Shown here: positions 9,845-19,500 of the stretch, in pieces
How positions within the stretch are numbered: position 1 is the stretch's first letter
How the letters are laid out: every line of letters begins with the position of its first letter
Origin: Paenibacillus sp. MAHUQ-63
Lineage (GTDB): Bacteria > Bacillota > Bacilli > Paenibacillales > NBRC-103111
Direction of reading: 5' to 3'
Assembly: GCF_028765165.1 (NCBI RefSeq)
Contig: NZ_JARADB010000001.1
Location: 124,001-188,000, forward strand
DNA: 64,000 bases
Made by a program: the position numbers and the translations under genes
The notes under the pieces: model-generated
The model's database searches: none
Seen by the model: only the letters and a program-made list of their open reading frames with translations
Told to the model about the DNA's origin: nothing

Positions 9845-11647
9845 TTAAACCCCATTTTGTTGCAGATCATTATCTTGTGACCTCGTTGTAAGAAGAGGCA
9901 CACGAATCACAATTTTCGTACCTTCCGGTTCATTCGGTTGTATCGTTAAACCAAATTGCGCGCCATATTGCAATTGGATGCGACGATTCACATTGGAGAT
10001 CCCCATGCCGCTGAACTTATTCTCATGATTCTGATTCATAAAGGAATTCCGTTGTTCCTTCTCCATTCCGACACCATTGTCTGCGATTTCTATATGCAAA
10101 CTCCCCTCGACAATGCTTGTTTTCACCAGGATCTGCCCATCTATATCCTTCTCATCCAACCCGTGCACAATACAGTTTTCCACAATCGGCTGCAGTAGCA
10201 GCTTCAATATAAAGAGAGATGACGTTTCTTCCGCTACATGCCACTCGACACTTATTTTCTTGCCAAACCTGTTTTCCATGATGTAAAGATAATGCTTGAG
10301 ATTCTCAATTTCCTCCGAAAGCGGATTCAGGGTACTCCCCCGATTAAAAGCTGAAGAGACCAGTTTCATTAAGGCTACGGTTATATTACGGATATTGTCT
10401 ACCTTATTTACAAGCGCTATTAGCTTGATGACATTTAGTGTATTAATTAGAAAATGAGGATTAATCTGTGATTGCAGGGCGTCAAACTCTGCGATCCGTT
10501 TTGCTCTCTCTTCCTCTTTGTTCTGCAAAATTAATAGATGAATATGATCTAACATATAGTTAAAAGTATGTCCAAGCGTTACCATCTCGGCGCTCCCCGA
10601 AGCAGCAATCCTGGCATTCAAATTCCCTCCCACCACGCTTGTCATTTTCCGGACCATCAGATGGATCGGCTTCGTCAGATTGCGCACCATGGAAAACGAG
10701 ATCATCAAAAACACGCAGGTACATACAATTGTGAAAATGATTACCGCTTTGAAAATTTGATCGTAAGTTTGCGTAAGCTGGCTGTAAGGAATTTGGTGAA
10801 TCACCTTCCATCCGGTATTGGGGACGGTTGCATAAGTGACGAGCATCGATGTATTGTCTAATTTGGAAACAAAATGACCTTCCTGATCGTTATTAATTTT
10901 CTCATATAAATGCTCATCCACCTGATTGATATTGGATAATCCATAGCTCGAAGCAATGACTTGCCTATTTTTATCTACGATTAGAAAATCAGAATCAACG
11001 GTATGAGTTTGATTGCCCCGTAATAAGTTCTCAAATGAGCTGCGATTGAAAGCACAGTAAATCAACTCGACGGTCTGCAGTCCAGGTATGAATTCCGGGG
11101 AAACAGCTGCGGTAATGACATAAGGCTTTCCGCTATCGAACAATACATTTTTTTGCAAGCCAATAAAATGAACCTGATTAGAGTTGGTAAGGGTCTTTGC
11201 ATACCAATCCGTTTGATGGATGACATTTGAATCTTCGATCAAGTTTCGATTATAAGAGAAGACTCCTCCATGCTTGAAAAAGAAACTTACCGAAAGAATG
11301 TAGTTATTGATTGATGCATTATACCGAGTCAATGCTGAATTTAAAAAATCAATGTTCGTTTGATTTTTGCCGCTATCTGCTTGCGACATCTGTGTGGCAT
11401 TGGTCAAAATTTCTTGATCCGTCCCAATATTGGCCGTGATATACATCACTTTCCTAGTTTCCTGTTCAGCAGTGTAGGTAATGGAGTGTAAGGTTTGCAA
11501 GGTTCGATTGGTTGTTTGCGCTAATAAATCACGCTTATAAACCTGTAAAATGATGGTGGATAACGTTGTCAAAGGGACGACCACCATGACAAAAAGAAGA
11601 AGATAAAGGAGTGTCGAGATTTTCCACGGTTTTCTTAACCTGCTCAT
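9845..11647 (-). CDS. YesM-type sensor histidine kinase
   Basis: Membrane sensor kinase of the two-component pair with the YesN-like regulator. Two membrane segments bracket an extracellular Cache-like sensor (about residues 40-275), then HAMP (about 290-345), the His_kinase domain with QSQINPHFLIN (His near 395) and a HATPase domain with the DNGVGM motif. I placed the start at ATG 11647; the open frame continues to 11719, but that upstream ATG lies inside the terminator hairpin of the preceding gene. The 600-residue product then starts MSRLRKPWKIS just before the first membrane helix. The signal is probably a glycan or the ligand-loaded binding protein. Confidence 0.88.
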   Translation of the reverse strand: MSRLRKPWKISTLLYLLLFVMVVVPLTTLSTIILQVYKRDLLAQTTNRTLQTLHSITYTAEQETRKVMYITANIGTDQEILTNATQMSQADSGKNQTNIDFLNSALTRYNASINNYILSVSFFFKHGGVFSYNRNLIEDSNVIHQTDWYAKTLTNSNQVHFIGLQKNVLFDSGKPYVITAAVSPEFIPGLQTVELIYCAFNRSSFENLLRGNQTHTVDSDFLIVDKNRQVIASSYGLSNINQVDEHLYEKINNDQEGHFVSKLDNTSMLVTYATVPNTGWKVIHQIPYSQLTQTYDQIFKAVIIFTIVCTCVFLMISFSMVRNLTKPIHLMVRKMTSVVGGNLNARIAASGSAEMVTLGHTFNYMLDHIHLLILQNKEEERAKRIAEFDALQSQINPHFLINTLNVIKLIALVNKVDNIRNITVALMKLVSSAFNRGSTLNPLSEEIENLKHYLYIMENRFGKKISVEWHVAEETSSLFILKLLLQPIVENCIVHGLDEKDIDGQILVKTSIVEGSLHIEIADNGVGMEKEQRNSFMNQNHENKFSGMGISNVNRRIQLQYGAQFGLTIQPNEPEGTKIVIRVPLLTTRSQDNDLQQNGV

Positions 11648-11688
11648 CTGTATAAACCTCGTCCCATTCAGAATTCTTAAAACAAAGT

Positions 11689-11737
11689 TAGGTGCACGGT
11701 GCAACAACCGTCGCACCATGCACCTATTATCGTCATT
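11689..11737 (-). terminator. Terminator and hairpin element, copy 2 of 3, after GH2 gene
   Basis: Inverted repeat TAGGTGCAtGGTGCg...TGCACCgTGCACCTA with TTTGTTTT downstream on the minus strand, 14 bases after the GH2 stop. It is related to copies at 4768 and 16459. Confidence 0.65.
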
Positions 11738-11750
11738 TTAACTAAATGAC

Positions 11751-14700
11751 TTACTCTATAATTTTGCTGGCCACGAACGCAAGATCGACAATATCGATTT
11801 TGCCATCCCCATTTATGTCAGCTCGCTTGACTTGCTCCCAGTCTGGGCTGGATGATGTTTTGCCGTAATTCGCTGCGACGATGCCGAGATCGCCGATGCT
11901 TGTTTTATTATCATGGTTGATGTCGCCTGGAATTCCCGGAGGCGGTGTCGTAATGCTCACGCCCAACCTAGACGCTTGCGCCTTCAATTCCGCTCCCTGC
12001 GCATCGCTCAGCGTTGCGTCGGTTACAGCAATCGTTCCCGTCGCCGGCCGCGTCATCGCTTTGACTTTGAACTTCAGTTCGAGAATTTCGGTATCGCCTG
12101 TCAAAGCCTTGCCTACGTTTGCAAGAATAAACCGAAGTTTGCCTAGTGTGTCCTTCATGGTATCTACAAGCAGAATCCCGTCTTTCACAGCGCGAGCCGA
12201 GATGAATTCGAAAACGTTCGAATCGTAGTCCATCTTAATATCCTGTGCGTAGACGTTCTGCGTGACGCTGCTAAGCCCCAGCTGTACAAGGAATTCCTCA
12301 CCTGTCCGAACGGTGCCTGGTGCCGATAACGTCGTCAAAGCGTTTGGCGTGACATCGACCTTCTGTACGGTAATTTTGCTTACTGCTGTAAAGCTGCCGT
12401 TAACTGTGGTGACTGTAATATCCGCCACTCCCTCTTTCAAGGCGGTCACCACGAATTTGCCGTCTGTAAACTCTACTTTGGCGACCGTATCGTCGCTGCT
12501 CGCCAAAGTTACATCCATATTGGTTGCATCATCAGGAATCATAGTTACAACCAGCTCTGCCGTTTGACCTTCTTTCAACGTGACTTGCGGTTTATCCAGC
12601 TGCACGCCGGTTACAGGCACCTCGGTTGGGACCGGAATGCCAATTACGTTAATCTCTGCGGCCGATGCATAATTGTTCACTCCCTGAACGGCTTCCAGCT
12701 TCACATACGTTGCCATTGTTACCGTCGCGAATTGAACGTTCTTCTCCGTCCTGTCATTGCTCCAGCTGCCGTTTGCAATGTTCGTATAATTCCTTCCGTC
12801 GGTGCTGGCATAAACATTGTAATCGGTTATAATGCCGTTGCTGCTTCCCTGTCTTGGCAAATATTTGAGATTCGTTACTTGATATGCACCGCCAAGATAC
12901 AAGGTAATCGATTGCGGAAGCGGATTGCTCCCATCCCACTTTGTATGCCAGATAGTCCCATTATTTCCATCCAACACATTGTAGGCTGAATTATCTTCGC
13001 CTTCCGTTTCCTGACTAGTCGCCGTTGCTATCATTTGTGATTGTGGTATGACGACCGGCGCATTATCAGACGCAGAATCATTTCCATATAGAATCAGTTC
13101 AGCCATACCCACACGATAACCGCCGCCGGCAACGATATCTTTAATCGTCACACGGACATAATTGATATTTTTATAGGACTTGGCGAATGCTTTCGGTGTG
13201 AACGTCTGCCCACCTACATTGAGATTAGTCAATGCTTTTTGCCATACTTGCCCATTGGTTGATACTTCCAAATCGTAGGTGTACCAATTACTGTCTTTCT
13301 CCCAAAAAATACGGCTGCCGACTACCGTTTGAGGCTCATTGAACTTGACTGTAACCGATTGTGGCAGTTCTGTTGATTTGGCCAGCCATCCGGTTCCGAT
13401 CGTTGTAATGCCATCTCGTAATTTATCGGTGCCACGCTCAGGTTCAGACGCCGTTGATTCATTCATGACTTGAATAGCATCATTCGGAATCATGTCACCC
13501 GGTTCTTGATCATCTGCAGGTATCACTTTAAATTCATACAAGGATGCCCAGTAGTTATCCGTTATTTTGTCTACGATCTTTAACCTTACATATCGGCCCC
13601 GGGAATCAGCCAGAGCTGTTTCTTCCGCTCCATTAGGCGTGGTATTGGCCGATCTGTCGATCACCTTATCCCAGTTTACACCATCTTTTGAAACTTCAAT
13701 ATAATATTTATAGGCAACAGCTTTCATCTCCCAGAGCATCTTAAAGCCGGTTAACGAATAGTCTTTACCTAAATCGACTTGTAACCATTGTGGCAAAGAC
13801 GATCCATTAGCCGTCCATTTCGTAGATGCATCATCATCTACGGCATTGACAGCAAAGTTTCCTGATTGCTCCGAAGAACTTGTGATTGGCTTTCCAACTG
13901 CGATGTTTTGAACGGAGTCTACTGGGGACTCTAATTTCTCAACTCCACCCACCCAAGGCGTATGCTGACCATCTGGCACAAACTGTCCTTGATAGGGTAG
14001 TGTACTTACCTCCTCATTCCCAGAAACAAGTCCGTCAGAAGTGGCATTAATTTGTATAGCTCCACTCGTACCGGAAGTTCTTACGAATGCAAAGCCAATT
14101 CCTCCTTCTACAACCTGTTCCTCCACACCTATTCTTGCGATTCCACTGCCTACAAGCTGCCCTTCACCCGTTACCGATATGTTAACTTTACCACTGTAAT
14201 TCGGCACAATGGTTCCATTCGCATCAACAACCTTGAAGTAGACAGGGATTAAGTCTGATCCGTCTGCTACCGGTTTTACCCCTCTATCTCTCACTTCAAT
14301 TTCGATTTGACTTGCTTGACCTGGTGTTCGAACGGTATGCGTTTGAACAACCTGTCCATCCAAGATGGCCTCAGCCCTTAATTCTCCCGGGATAAAGCTA
14401 TTTAAATTGAATGTGAATATGGGGCTTCCGCCTTTTTTCACGATATTTGGAGCTGAGCTTGAAGCCTCTGTTCTCGTTATTTGTTTTACCAGCACGTTAT
14501 TTTGGTATAATTTCACAGAATCAGCGTTGCTGAAAACGTTAACTGAACGACTTGATGTAGAAGAATAAGTGCTTGCAATAAATACCATAGGACCATAAAG
14601 CGGGTCTCTTGCGGACTGCATGGATTGCAGCCAATAGTAACCATATTTCTCATAACGATCAATATCTACCGTACCGCTTCCTAATGTCTTCGTTGTTGAA

Positions 14701-16424
14701 CCGCGAATGTAGTCATTCCAGCTCCAGAGGAAGTAACCGCCAATCCGGTCGTTGGCGTCAAGGCCGCCCCAGTCCGAATATCCATTGCCATTTAAATATT
14801 TTTGCCGAGTCAAATTTTGAGTGATCTGTGCAGCTTCACCCTCTTTTCTCAACGCTTTACTGGACTCTTCAAAATCTCCCCACTCGCGAGTAAAGAAGGG
14901 TTTATTTGAATCAAAATCGGTCCATTGACTCGGGTCTGTCTTCCAGTTGGTATCAACCACTTTATAATTTACGTCATAGTACGATCCTCGCAGACCATAA
15001 TCAGCCGCTGTATAAATTTGGTTCCCTGGATACTCCTCATGAGCAGCTCCAGTTGCTTCTTGCGCCCAATCCTCAGGAACCCAAGTTTCATTTAACGAAG
15101 TTTCCCATAAAATAACCGAAGGCCTGTTTCGATCACGCCTTACCATTTCACGTGTATCTCTGATCGTTAATTCACGAAATTTAGTGGAATTAGTGAAATT
15201 TTGCCATCCCGGCTGACATTCGATAACCAAGAGTCCGATTTCATCGGCTGCATCCAAGAAGGCAGGATCGTTGGGATAATGCGTAGCACGAACGGCATTA
15301 AATCCGTCTGCCTTGATCTGCATTGCATCGCGAACCTGCATTGAATTCGAAGCTGCATCCCCTACATTTTGAAACGCTTGATGGCGATTCGCTCCACGCA
15401 AGTAAATCTTATTACCATTGAGATAGAAGCCATCCGGCTTATACGCAATCGTTCGGATTCCTACTTTCGTCGTAACCGTATCAACCAAGCCGGAATCAGA
15501 GTAAACCTCGCTTACAAGCGAATACAGATACGGCGAGGCAGTGTCCCACAACTGTGGATTTGCAACAGTCAAGTTTTGAGTGAATTGATGATCCCCGCCT
15601 GCCGATAAACTTGTTGCGGCGGTCTCGTCTTGAGCGACAACAACCCCATTTTTATCCACTAACTTGCTTAAAAGTCTAGTGTTTGCAGAAGCTTGATTCT
15701 CATTAACGACATGAGTTTTCACATTAACTGTGGCGCTTGAACTTGTCACATTAGGGTAAGTGACAAATACACCGCCGCTGGCTGTTTTATTGGCCTGCAA
15801 AGCATCGGAAATATGCAGCTTATTTGTTATTCTCAATGTTACATCTCTATAAATGCCGCCATAGTAATGGAAATCCAAATTGGCAAGCGGTTTGCCCGGC
15901 GGTGTATCCGGGTTGTCAGAACTCGATACTTTTACCGCGAGCACATTCGTTTGGCCGTACTTTACTTTATTGGTGACGTCAACGGAGTAACCTATATAAC
16001 CGCCATTGTGCGTATAGATTTTCTCGCCGTTCAAATAAACATCACTATCAATCATTACACCTTCAAAATCAATATTGATCGTTTTTCCCTTATAACTTTC
16101 ATCAATCGCAAAATAGCGTCTATACCAGCCAATCCCCGCATAAACAGCGTTCGCTCCATTGGCATGTTTTTTTTCAAGCCTCATCGTATGCGGAATGGTT
16201 ACTGCAGCAAAAGCGCTATCATCAAATTGGGCCGCTTCAGCGCCAACAAGGTCTCCCCGATAAAAACCCCAGTCCGAATTAAAATTGTATACGGTTCTCT
16301 CATTTCCCCCGATATTTCCTTGATTAGCACTTGCTACGAGCGGTACATTTACAAATATGATCTCCAACACCATGAGAAGACACAGCATTAGTCGAGTTAT
16401 AACCTTCAAATTCATACACCCCAT
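11751..16424 (-). CDS. Secreted GH2 beta-galactosidase-like enzyme with three CBM32, Big2, cohesin and dockerin modules
   Basis: Large exported glycosidase, 1557 residues. After a signal peptide (to about 32) come the GH2 sugar-binding domain (about 45-200), an Ig-like domain and the barrel (about 325-620). The acid/base Glu lies in LNET near 444 and the nucleophile in TREWGD near 513. A bacterial Ig-like stretch follows (about 705-800), then three F5/8C (CBM32) galactose-binding modules (about 835-980, 985-1118, 1130-1270), a Big2 domain, a cohesin (about 1370-1495) and a two-repeat type I dockerin (last 58 residues). Beta-galactosidase is the likeliest activity, though other GH2 activities are possible. 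The start may be ATG 16424, ATG 16415 or TTG 16409; a GGGGTG motif fits the TTG best. Confidence 0.88.
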   Translation of the reverse strand: MGCMNLKVITRLMLCLLMVLEIIFVNVPLVASANQGNIGGNERTVYNFNSDWGFYRGDLVGAEAAQFDDSAFAAVTIPHTMRLEKKHANGANAVYAGIGWYRRYFAIDESYKGKTINIDFEGVMIDSDVYLNGEKIYTHNGGYIGYSVDVTNKVKYGQTNVLAVKVSSSDNPDTPPGKPLANLDFHYYGGIYRDVTLRITNKLHISDALQANKTASGGVFVTYPNVTSSSATVNVKTHVVNENQASANTRLLSKLVDKNGVVVAQDETAATSLSAGGDHQFTQNLTVANPQLWDTASPYLYSLVSEVYSDSGLVDTVTTKVGIRTIAYKPDGFYLNGNKIYLRGANRHQAFQNVGDAASNSMQVRDAMQIKADGFNAVRATHYPNDPAFLDAADEIGLLVIECQPGWQNFTNSTKFRELTIRDTREMVRRDRNRPSVILWETSLNETWVPEDWAQEATGAAHEEYPGNQIYTAADYGLRGSYYDVNYKVVDTNWKTDPSQWTDFDSNKPFFTREWGDFEESSKALRKEGEAAQITQNLTRQKYLNGNGYSDWGGLDANDRIGGYFLWSWNDYIRGSTTKTLGSGTVDIDRYEKYGYYWLQSMQSARDPLYGPMVFIASTYSSTSSRSVNVFSNADSVKLYQNNVLVKQITRTEASSSAPNIVKKGGSPIFTFNLNSFIPGELRAEAILDGQVVQTHTVRTPGQASQIEIEVRDRGVKPVADGSDLIPVYFKVVDANGTIVPNYSGKVNISVTGEGQLVGSGIARIGVEEQVVEGGIGFAFVRTSGTSGAIQINATSDGLVSGNEEVSTLPYQGQFVPDGQHTPWVGGVEKLESPVDSVQNIAVGKPITSSSEQSGNFAVNAVDDDASTKWTANGSSLPQWLQVDLGKDYSLTGFKMLWEMKAVAYKYYIEVSKDGVNWDKVIDRSANTTPNGAEETALADSRGRYVRLKIVDKITDNYWASLYEFKVIPADDQEPGDMIPNDAIQVMNESTASEPERGTDKLRDGITTIGTGWLAKSTELPQSVTVKFNEPQTVVGSRIFWEKDSNWYTYDLEVSTNGQVWQKALTNLNVGGQTFTPKAFAKSYKNINYVRVTIKDIVAGGGYRVGMAELILYGNDSASDNAPVVIPQSQMIATATSQETEGEDNSAYNVLDGNNGTIWHTKWDGSNPLPQSITLYLGGAYQVTNLKYLPRQGSSNGIITDYNVYASTDGRNYTNIANGSWSNDRTEKNVQFATVTMATYVKLEAVQGVNNYASAAEINVIGIPVPTEVPVTGVQLDKPQVTLKEGQTAELVVTMIPDDATNMDVTLASSDDTVAKVEFTDGKFVVTALKEGVADITVTTVNGSFTAVSKITVQKVDVTPNALTTLSAPGTVRTGEEFLVQLGLSSVTQNVYAQDIKMDYDSNVFEFISARAVKDGILLVDTMKDTLGKLRFILANVGKALTGDTEILELKFKVKAMTRPATGTIAVTDATLSDAQGAELKAQASRLGVSITTPPPGIPGDINHDNKTSIGDLGIVAANYGKTSSSPDWEQVKRADINGDGKIDIVDLAFVASKIIE
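11755..12660. repeat. Direct repeat: Big2-cohesin-dockerin coding tail, copy in GH2 gene
   Basis: This segment closely matches 16510-17400 in the GH101 gene, in the same orientation. The terminal 140 bases (dockerin and stop-proximal region) look identical apart from single changes, and the cohesin and Big2 parts differ at scattered positions. The cohesin part is also similar to positions 1-350 in the GH35 gene. Confidence 0.85.
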
Positions 16425-16458
16425 TTTTGCAGAATCTTAGCTTACGCTAAGAAGCAAA

Positions 16459-16495
16459 GCTAGGTGCATAGCACCTAGCATCGCCATTCTTTCCT
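16459..16495 (-). terminator. Terminator-like hairpin element, copy 3 of 3, after GH101 gene
   Basis: The perfect 9-bp stem GCTAGGTGC/GCACCTAGC with a 3-base loop is followed by TTTGCTTCTT on the minus strand, 10 bases after the GH101 stop. The GGCGATG tail is shared with copy 1. Confidence 0.6.
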
Positions 16496-16505
16496 GAATA
16501 ATTAC

Positions 16506-19500
16506 TTACTCCATAATTTTGCTGGCCACGAACGCAAGATCGACAATATCGATTTTGCCATCCCCATTTATGTCAGCTCGCTTGACTTGCTCCCAGTCTG
16601 GGCTGGATGATGTTTTGCCGTAATTCGCTGCGACGATGCCGAGATCGCCGATGGTTGTTTTATTATCATGGTTGACGTCGCCTGGAATTCCCGGAGGCGG
16701 TGTCGCAATGCTCACGCCCACCGCAGAAGCTTGCGCTTTCGTTTCGACTCCCTGCGCGTCGCTAAGCGTTGCATCGGTTACGGCAATCGTTCCCGTTGCC
16801 GGCTGCGTCAAAGCTTTGGCTTTGAACTTCAGTTCTAGAATCCCGCTATCGCCTGTCAGTTCCTTGCCTACGTTTGCTAGGATAAACCGGAGTTTGCCCA
16901 GTGTGTCCTTCACAGTATCTACGAGCAAAATCCCTTCTTTCGCGGCACGGGCCGAGACAAAGTCAAAAACGTTCGAGTCGTAGTCCATCTTAATATCTTG
17001 TGCATATACGCTTTGCGTGACGCTGCCCAGACCCAGCTGTACAGGGAATTCCTCGCCTGTCTGAACGGTGCCGGCTGCGGATAGCGTCGTTAAAGCGTCA
17101 ATTGGCGTGACTTCGCCTTTTTGTACCGTAATTCTGCTTACCGCTGTAAAATTGCCATTTACCGTGGTGACCGTAATATCCGCCGATCCCGCTTTCAATG
17201 CGGTTACAACTGTTTTGCCGTCCTTGACCTCCACTTTGGCGACGGTATCGTTGCTGCTCGCCCAAGTGACATTCTTATTCTTCGCGTTCTCAGGCAGCAC
17301 AGTTGCAACCAGCTCTACCGTTTGCCCTTCTTTCAGCATGACTTGCGGTTTATCCAACTGCACGCCGGTTACTGGCACGGTAGCGACAGGAATACTAAAT
17401 ACGTTAATCTCGGCAGCAGACGCATAATTATTCACTCCCTGAACGGCCTCCAGCTTCACATGCGTTGCTGTTACCGGCTTAAATGTTACACTCTTCTGAG
17501 CTGCAGATTGGTCCCAGTTCCCCGTCGCTGCTTTCGTGAAGTTCACACCATCTGTGCTTGTATAAATATTGTAGCTTTTAATGAAGCCATTCGATTGCCC
17601 GTCTTGTCTTGGCAAATAATCCAACTGGCTGACCTGATAGCTTCCGCCCAAATCCAACGTAATCGACTGAGGCAAAGAATTGGAAGAATCCCATTTCGTA
17701 TGCCAGATGGTTGATGAAGTTCCATCCACTACATTTGAGGCGCTATTATTCTCATTTTCCGTTTCCTCACCAGTCGCCGTCGCTGTCATTTGCTCTTGTG
17801 GAATGATGACTGGCTCCTCGTAGTTCACGTTGATTTCTGCTGCGGAAGCATAACCGCCATTACCGGCTGTGGCCTCCAGCTTCACATACGATGCCGAAGT
17901 TGGTGCTAAAGCAGCATTTTTCTCAGTCGCATCATTTGCCCAGATGCCGTCAGCTACTTTTGTAAAATTCGTACCATCGTCACTAACATAAACGTTATAA
18001 GCCGTTATGATGCCATTCACGCCGCCGGCTTGTCTTGGCAAATATTTCAGATTTGTCACATTGTAGGTGCCGCCAAGGTTCAGGGTAATCGATTGCGGCA
18101 GCGAATTGCTCAAATCCCACTTTGTATGCCAGATTGTCCCGCTTTGTCCATCCAACACATTAGAGGCTGGATTATTTGCACCTGCCGTTTCCTGGCTAGT
18201 CGCCGTCGCCGTCATTTGCACCTGTGGAACACTGGGTGGAGGAATCTCCCCTCCTACCTGCACGGTAAAATCATCCATAACAAAGTCTGAGCTATTATTC
18301 GTCAACTTCCGGATTCCGACCCATGTATTGCCTGACGTGCTTCCGGCAATCACTTTGGTAAATGTTTTCGTTGAAGTAACGGTATCGAAATTGACGGAGG
18401 ATATTTCTCTTGTTCCGTCGCCGATAACCAAAGCGTAATCACCGGCTTGTTGATTCTGGTACTTGAAAGAAATTGTATAGTTTGTACCAGGCGCGAATCG
18501 AAGCGTTTGAGGCAATGTTCGATATAGAAGCCCGGTATTCTCCTTATGGGACATCAGCGACCAGTCTCCACTAATCACATGGTCAATCGGATTGCCGTTC
18601 CAGCCCTTTTGCGTGTAAGGCGCATGCAAGTTGGCCAAAGAAGTTCTAGGATCGGAGGTCGTCCCCCCCGCATCCGCCTTCACAAACGGATACCAGCCTG
18701 CATCAATGTGTTCAAAATCTTCTGCGAAGTATGCCCCTGTCGGGTTTGCCGACCGCTGCACTTTCATGAGATGAACATCATCAAACGTAATGGCGGCAGT
18801 ACCTGGTTCACCCTGCAGATACAGCGTCGCTGTCGTTTGTCCTGCTGGGACATCAAACATTACGCGCATCCTCTGCATCTTGGTACCGTTTTTGGAATCT
18901 CCGCCTATGCTGTTGATGGCGAAAGAGCTATCTGTATAATTACTCACCTCGATTCCGCCGTAATCTTTGACCCCAATTCGGGCACGGCGCGTACCGTCCA
19001 CTTGCACATAAACATAAGCCGAATAAGTTCCCGGCGAAAGTCCTGTAAGCTGCCCGCTGACGCTAACAGAATCACCGCTCGCGATTTTCAACTCGTATTG
19101 CCCGCGTGTATTTCGCTGAACGGATGCAGCCTGTTTATCGCCGGTTACCGTCCAGGATGAGAGATTTCCGCTATTGAAGCCCGGGTCTTTCAATGGCGTA
19201 CCTTCTCCAAATTTCACATCCGGAGTTACAGGACCTGTTCCTTTGTAGACCACGTAAGGCGTATTCGCCAGAGCGTTAATTGCTACTTGGTTGCCATTAA
19301 CGGTCAAATCTTGAATAAACTGTTTACCTTGATCCGTCAACTTGTAAAGCTTCACGGTTTGAAGCCCTGACCAGCTCACCGGAAGTGTCCAGGTCGTGGA
19401 ACCCCCGTTAGCATTCCAGTGATATAGTTTATCTTCTGTTTTTGGACTCCAAGGAAGCAAGTACGATCCACCATTCAAGACCGTGATTCCATCCTTCTTG

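Noticed and set aside
11648-11719. N-terminal extension of the YesM kinase to ATG 11719
   Set aside because: The upstream ATG lies in the terminator hairpin of the GH2 gene and lacks a ribosome binding site; ATG 11647 puts the membrane helix at the usual place.
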